NCBI GenBank assembly: GCA_965371785.1
Contig: CBDUZS010000036.1
Location: 1-25,254 of the forward strand
Direction: 5' to 3'
DNA length: 25,254 bases
DNA from: CBDUZS01 sp965371785
GTDB taxonomy: Bacteria; Fermentibacterota; Fermentibacteria; Fermentibacterales; JCC-6
Under the pieces are notes generated by a model, which was not told the origin of the DNA, did not search any database, and saw only the letters and a program-made list of their open reading frames with translations. The translations under genes and the position numbers were made by a program. Position 1 is the stretch's first letter. The number at the start of each line of letters is the position of its first letter. Below are positions 22,899 through 25,254 of the stretch, in pieces.

Positions 22899-24568
22899 CT
22901 CTTTCCGAAGGCGTTGATGATATCCATGATCATTTCGCGCAGCAAGCCGTCCGAGACGGGACCCGGATTGTGTCCAATCGCGTTTGCGATCTGTTCCTCG
23001 ACCCATGTCGGATCGAATCCGCCGCCGATCCTGTCGAAGAGCTCAGCTCTCAGGTTCAGCAACCTGACCAGTTCGACATCGGACCTGAGGAGCTCTCCCC
23101 GGTAATCGGGTTCGATTCCCTGCTTCCCCACAGCCTTCCGGTCGATCTTGCCACTGGGAGTTCTGGGGAATCCGGATACGAAACTGACTATCCGTGGGAT
23201 CTTGTGCTCGTCCAGATGCGGCTGGAGAAAGCGTCTCAATCCGGAACTGGATATCTCCGCACCGGGTCTGGTCAGGATGAACGCTGCTGGAATCTCACCA
23301 CGGACAGGATGATCCTCACCAATCACGCATACATCGGTGACATCGGGATGTCTGAGGATGGCCAGCTCTACTTCGAGAGGATAGACCTTCAGCCCTGCCG
23401 CCTTGATCAGCCCGCCCCTCCTGCCAAGGAAATGAAGGACACCGTTTCTGCGGGAGAACACGTCACCTGTCCCGTACCACCCATCAATGAAGTTACCGGC
23501 TGTGGCGGAGCGGTCACCCAGATACCTGGAGACTACACCCGTGCCGGATAACCATAGTTCTCCCCTGCCATCGTCAGGGATAACACCGCCATCCGAACCT
23601 CTGAGCTGAACGGTATACCCTCCTACAATTCTGGAAAAGCCTTCTATTCCCGGCTCTCCGACGAGGACAACTCCACTCGTTTCAGTGCTGCCCCATACCG
23701 GGAAGAGATCGACCCCGGTTCTCTTCTGGAAGAGTTCCATGAAACCTGTCGAAACGTGCATACCACCGGCTTCGGCAAGCCGTAATCTCGAAATGTCCAC
23801 ATCATCCCGTGAACAGAGCCTTCCCAGACTCTCGAGCTGGGGAGGAAGCCCCATCAGAGCAGTGACACCATGTTTCGTAATAGCCGCCAGTACGTTCCTG
23901 GGATAGGAATGGTCGGTCAGCACAGTCGTGCCTTCCAGGAGGAGGCCCCTGAGGAAAAGCTCATGGGGATGGCCGATTACACCGAAAAGAGACATATGGA
24001 CATCGTCAGGTCTCAGGCCGAGCGTAGCACAGATTCCGGACGTGTTCGCAATCAGCTGTCTATGAGTGGTGGCAGCGACCTTTGGAAGCCCTGTCGATGC
24101 AGAAGTGACGTTGAGATACACTTCGATATCGCCGTCCGGTTCCAGTCTATCGAAAGAATGATCATCTCCCGTCAGCAGCTCGGTTCGCGTATTCAGAATA
24201 CGCCCGGTATCACAGTTCCATGCTTCGAGTTCGAATCCTGTCCCCATGGCCAGGAGGTATCTTTCCGGCCATCTCTCGAATACGCGTTCTCGTTCCTGAG
24301 GGGGCCACTTCTGATTGAGTACTACGAAGCGGGCTCCGAGCAGTGAGACGGCGGCAAATGATACCGGGAGTGAATTGCTCCTCGTCGTGAGGACTCCCAC
24401 TATATCACCCGGACGTACTCCCCCCCTGTGGAGGATCGATGCGAGGTGCAGTGATCTCCTCCACCAATCGGAGTAAGTCAGGCTGGCGGAATCATCGATA
24501 AGAGCGGTTCTGTCAGGATGGTCCCGGGCAACAGCCTCGAGTCGACCATGAATCGTTACCTGTTCCAT
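22895..24568 (-). CDS. Class I adenylate-forming enzyme with a chorismate-mutase-like C-terminal tail
   Basis: A 557-residue protein. Residues 1-480 are an AMP-forming acid ligase: a modified P-loop TSASTGLPKVA (154-164, usually TSGTTGxPKG), WGSTETSG (292-299), the ribose-binding Asp369 in GTGDVF, the hinge GRRGGLIKAAGLKVYPLEVE (382-401) and adenylation Lys474 in PSGKIDRK. Residues 494-556 read like an AroQ chorismate mutase: LVRLLNLRAELFDRIG, then FDP, then a helix with NPGPVSDGLLREMIMDIINA. This compares well with the N-terminal domain of Bacillus CM-DAHP synthases, but the loop carrying the catalytic lysine is missing, so activity is doubtful. The gene overlaps DAHP synthase by 4 nt. The acid substrate may be aromatic, but that is inference. 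Confidence 0.8.
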   Translation of the reverse strand: MEQVTIHGRLEAVARDHPDRTALIDDSASLTYSDWWRRSLHLASILHRGGVRPGDIVGVLTTRSNSLPVSFAAVSLLGARFVVLNQKWPPQERERVFERWPERYLLAMGTGFELEAWNCDTGRILNTRTELLTGDDHSFDRLEPDGDIEVYLNVTSASTGLPKVAATTHRQLIANTSGICATLGLRPDDVHMSLFGVIGHPHELFLRGLLLEGTTVLTDHSYPRNVLAAITKHGVTALMGLPPQLESLGRLCSRDDVDISRLRLAEAGGMHVSTGFMELFQKRTGVDLFPVWGSTETSGVVLVGEPGIEGFSRIVGGYTVQLRGSDGGVIPDDGRGELWLSGTGVVSRYLGDRSATAGNFIDGWYGTGDVFSRRNGVLHFLGRRGGLIKAAGLKVYPLEVELAILRHPDVTDVCVIGEDHPVRGEIPAAFILTRPGAEISSSGLRRFLQPHLDEHKIPRIVSFVSGFPRTPSGKIDRKAVGKQGIEPDYRGELLRSDVELVRLLNLRAELFDRIGGGFDPTWVEEQIANAIGHNPGPVSDGLLREMIMDIINAFGKR

Positions 24569-24586
24569 ATCTGAATCCCGAAAGGC

Positions 24587-25254
24587 CTATTCCTGTCCCG
24601 CGCCGCACTCGGGACAGAACTTGTCTCCTTCATCCATGTCGGCTCCGCATTTGCCGCAGACGATCGAGGCCTGCTTTGCTCCGCATTCGGGGCAGAACCT
24701 GCTGTCGGCGGGAAGCGGTTTGCCGCACGATGAACAGCTTTCCTGCAACGTTCCGCCGCACTCGGGGCAGAATTTTCCCTCGGGAACCTGTTTACCGCAT
24801 TCCGGACATGTGACAAGAGGTGCTTCCGAACCTTCTCCAGCGGCACCGTCTGAACCATCCTGCTGCTTGCCCATACCCATCGACTGGCCCATCATGTTTG
24901 CCATGGCCATTCCCATTCCGAGGCCGGCACCCATTCCCACTCCTGCGCCTGCGGCTCCGCCGCCGCCCTGGTTCTGAGCGGCATCGCCCATTGCCGTGGC
25001 GGTCTTGAAGCGCATGTACTCGTTCATGTCGCCCAGCGCGGCCATGGCGCTTCTCTCGTCGATCCGTTTCTGGACTTCTTCCGGCGGAGTTATCGCGTTT
25101 ATGTAGAAGTCGACAAGCTGTATTCCGTACTTCTCGAAATCATCAGCCAGTCTCGATTTGGCCAGTGTGGCAATCTCGTCGTAGTACTGTGCGAGATCGA
25201 AGATCGTCTCGATCGTCTCACCCAGGAGATCCGCGAGCCTTGCGGGAATAATGG
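24587..25254 (-). CDS. SPFH-domain protein with C-terminal zinc ribbons, YdjI-like (5' end outside the window)
   Basis: The minus-strand frame is open to the right edge, giving 221 codons plus TAG. An internal ATG at 25045 would start in mid-domain and is not the real start. The visible N-terminal part (RLADLLGETIETIFDLAQ..., KYGIQLVDFYINAITPPEE, KRIDERSAMAALGDM) is the end of an SPFH/band-7 domain and its helix, as in Bacillus YdjI. A Gly/Ala/Met-rich linker follows (GGGGAAGAGVGMGAGLGMGM), then three zinc ribbons with paired CxxC: CPECG...CPECG, CSSCG...CPECG and CGKCG...CPECG. Such proteins are membrane-associated scaffolds, and their exact role is not settled. It ends 18 bp before the adenylating enzyme gene, so they may be cotranscribed. 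Confidence 0.82.
   Translation of the reverse strand, partial: IIPARLADLLGETIETIFDLAQYYDEIATLAKSRLADDFEKYGIQLVDFYINAITPPEEVQKRIDERSAMAALGDMNEYMRFKTATAMGDAAQNQGGGGAAGAGVGMGAGLGMGMAMANMMGQSMGMGKQQDGSDGAAGEGSEAPLVTCPECGKQVPEGKFCPECGGTLQESCSSCGKPLPADSRFCPECGAKQASIVCGKCGADMDEGDKFCPECGAGQE

Noticed and set aside
24556..24858. Cys-poor Arg/Pro-rich minus-strand frame over the zinc-ribbon region
   Set aside because: Shadow frame of the zinc-ribbon coding sequence, whose paired CxxC pattern is unmistakable in the proper frame.

Overview
The window looks like chromosomal DNA of an uncultured Gram-negative bacterium of the FCB superphylum. A Fermentibacteria-type lineage would fit, but that name is a guess. 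Three things point this way: the Bacteroidetes-like ParE/ParC pair, a secreted papain-like peptidase ending in a FlgD-like module of the kind common on FCB exported proteins, and PEGA plus FGE-sulfatase architecture. No rRNA, tRNA, CRISPR array or complete insertion sequence was recognised.

Almost every gene lies on the minus strand, so the order of transcription runs from the right edge to the left. From right to left: (1) a partial SPFH/zinc-ribbon protein; (2) an adenylate-forming enzyme with a chorismate-mutase-like tail, overlapping by 4 nt a type I-beta DAHP synthase; (3) a compact glycolysis cluster of pyrophosphate-type phosphofructokinase, GAPDH, phosphoglycerate kinase and triosephosphate isomerase, followed 1 nt later by a CPBP-family membrane protease that appears to start at CTG; (4) a secreted C1A peptidase, a B12-binding radical SAM protein and a PEGA/FGE-like membrane-anchored protein; (5) a lipid and surface-glycan group of acyl-CoA synthetase, sugar amidotransferase, GT-C glycosyltransferase and Wzx-like flippase; (6) parE and parC, translationally coupled, with a good extended -10 promoter in front of parE.

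The left 1.8 kb is different. It is more AT-rich and holds the end of an unrecognised plus-strand gene, a SAM methyltransferase and a probable IS21-helper remnant. A 226-bp direct repeat (261-486 and 1602-1827, 6 mismatches) brackets the methyltransferase. Each copy contains the tail of the plus-strand gene, a hairpin and the last ten codons of parC. The simplest reading is that a 1,341-bp unit was inserted or duplicated at the old convergent junction of these two genes.

Several genes use non-ATG starts (GTG, TTG, apparently CTG), and stop/start overlaps or 1-3 nt gaps are frequent, which suggests extensive translational coupling. I do not see a clearly new defence or mobile system. The observations most worth checking are the chorismate-mutase-like tail on the adenylating enzyme next to DAHP synthase, the repeat-bracketed methyltransferase, the PPi-type phosphofructokinase, and the CTG-started protease.
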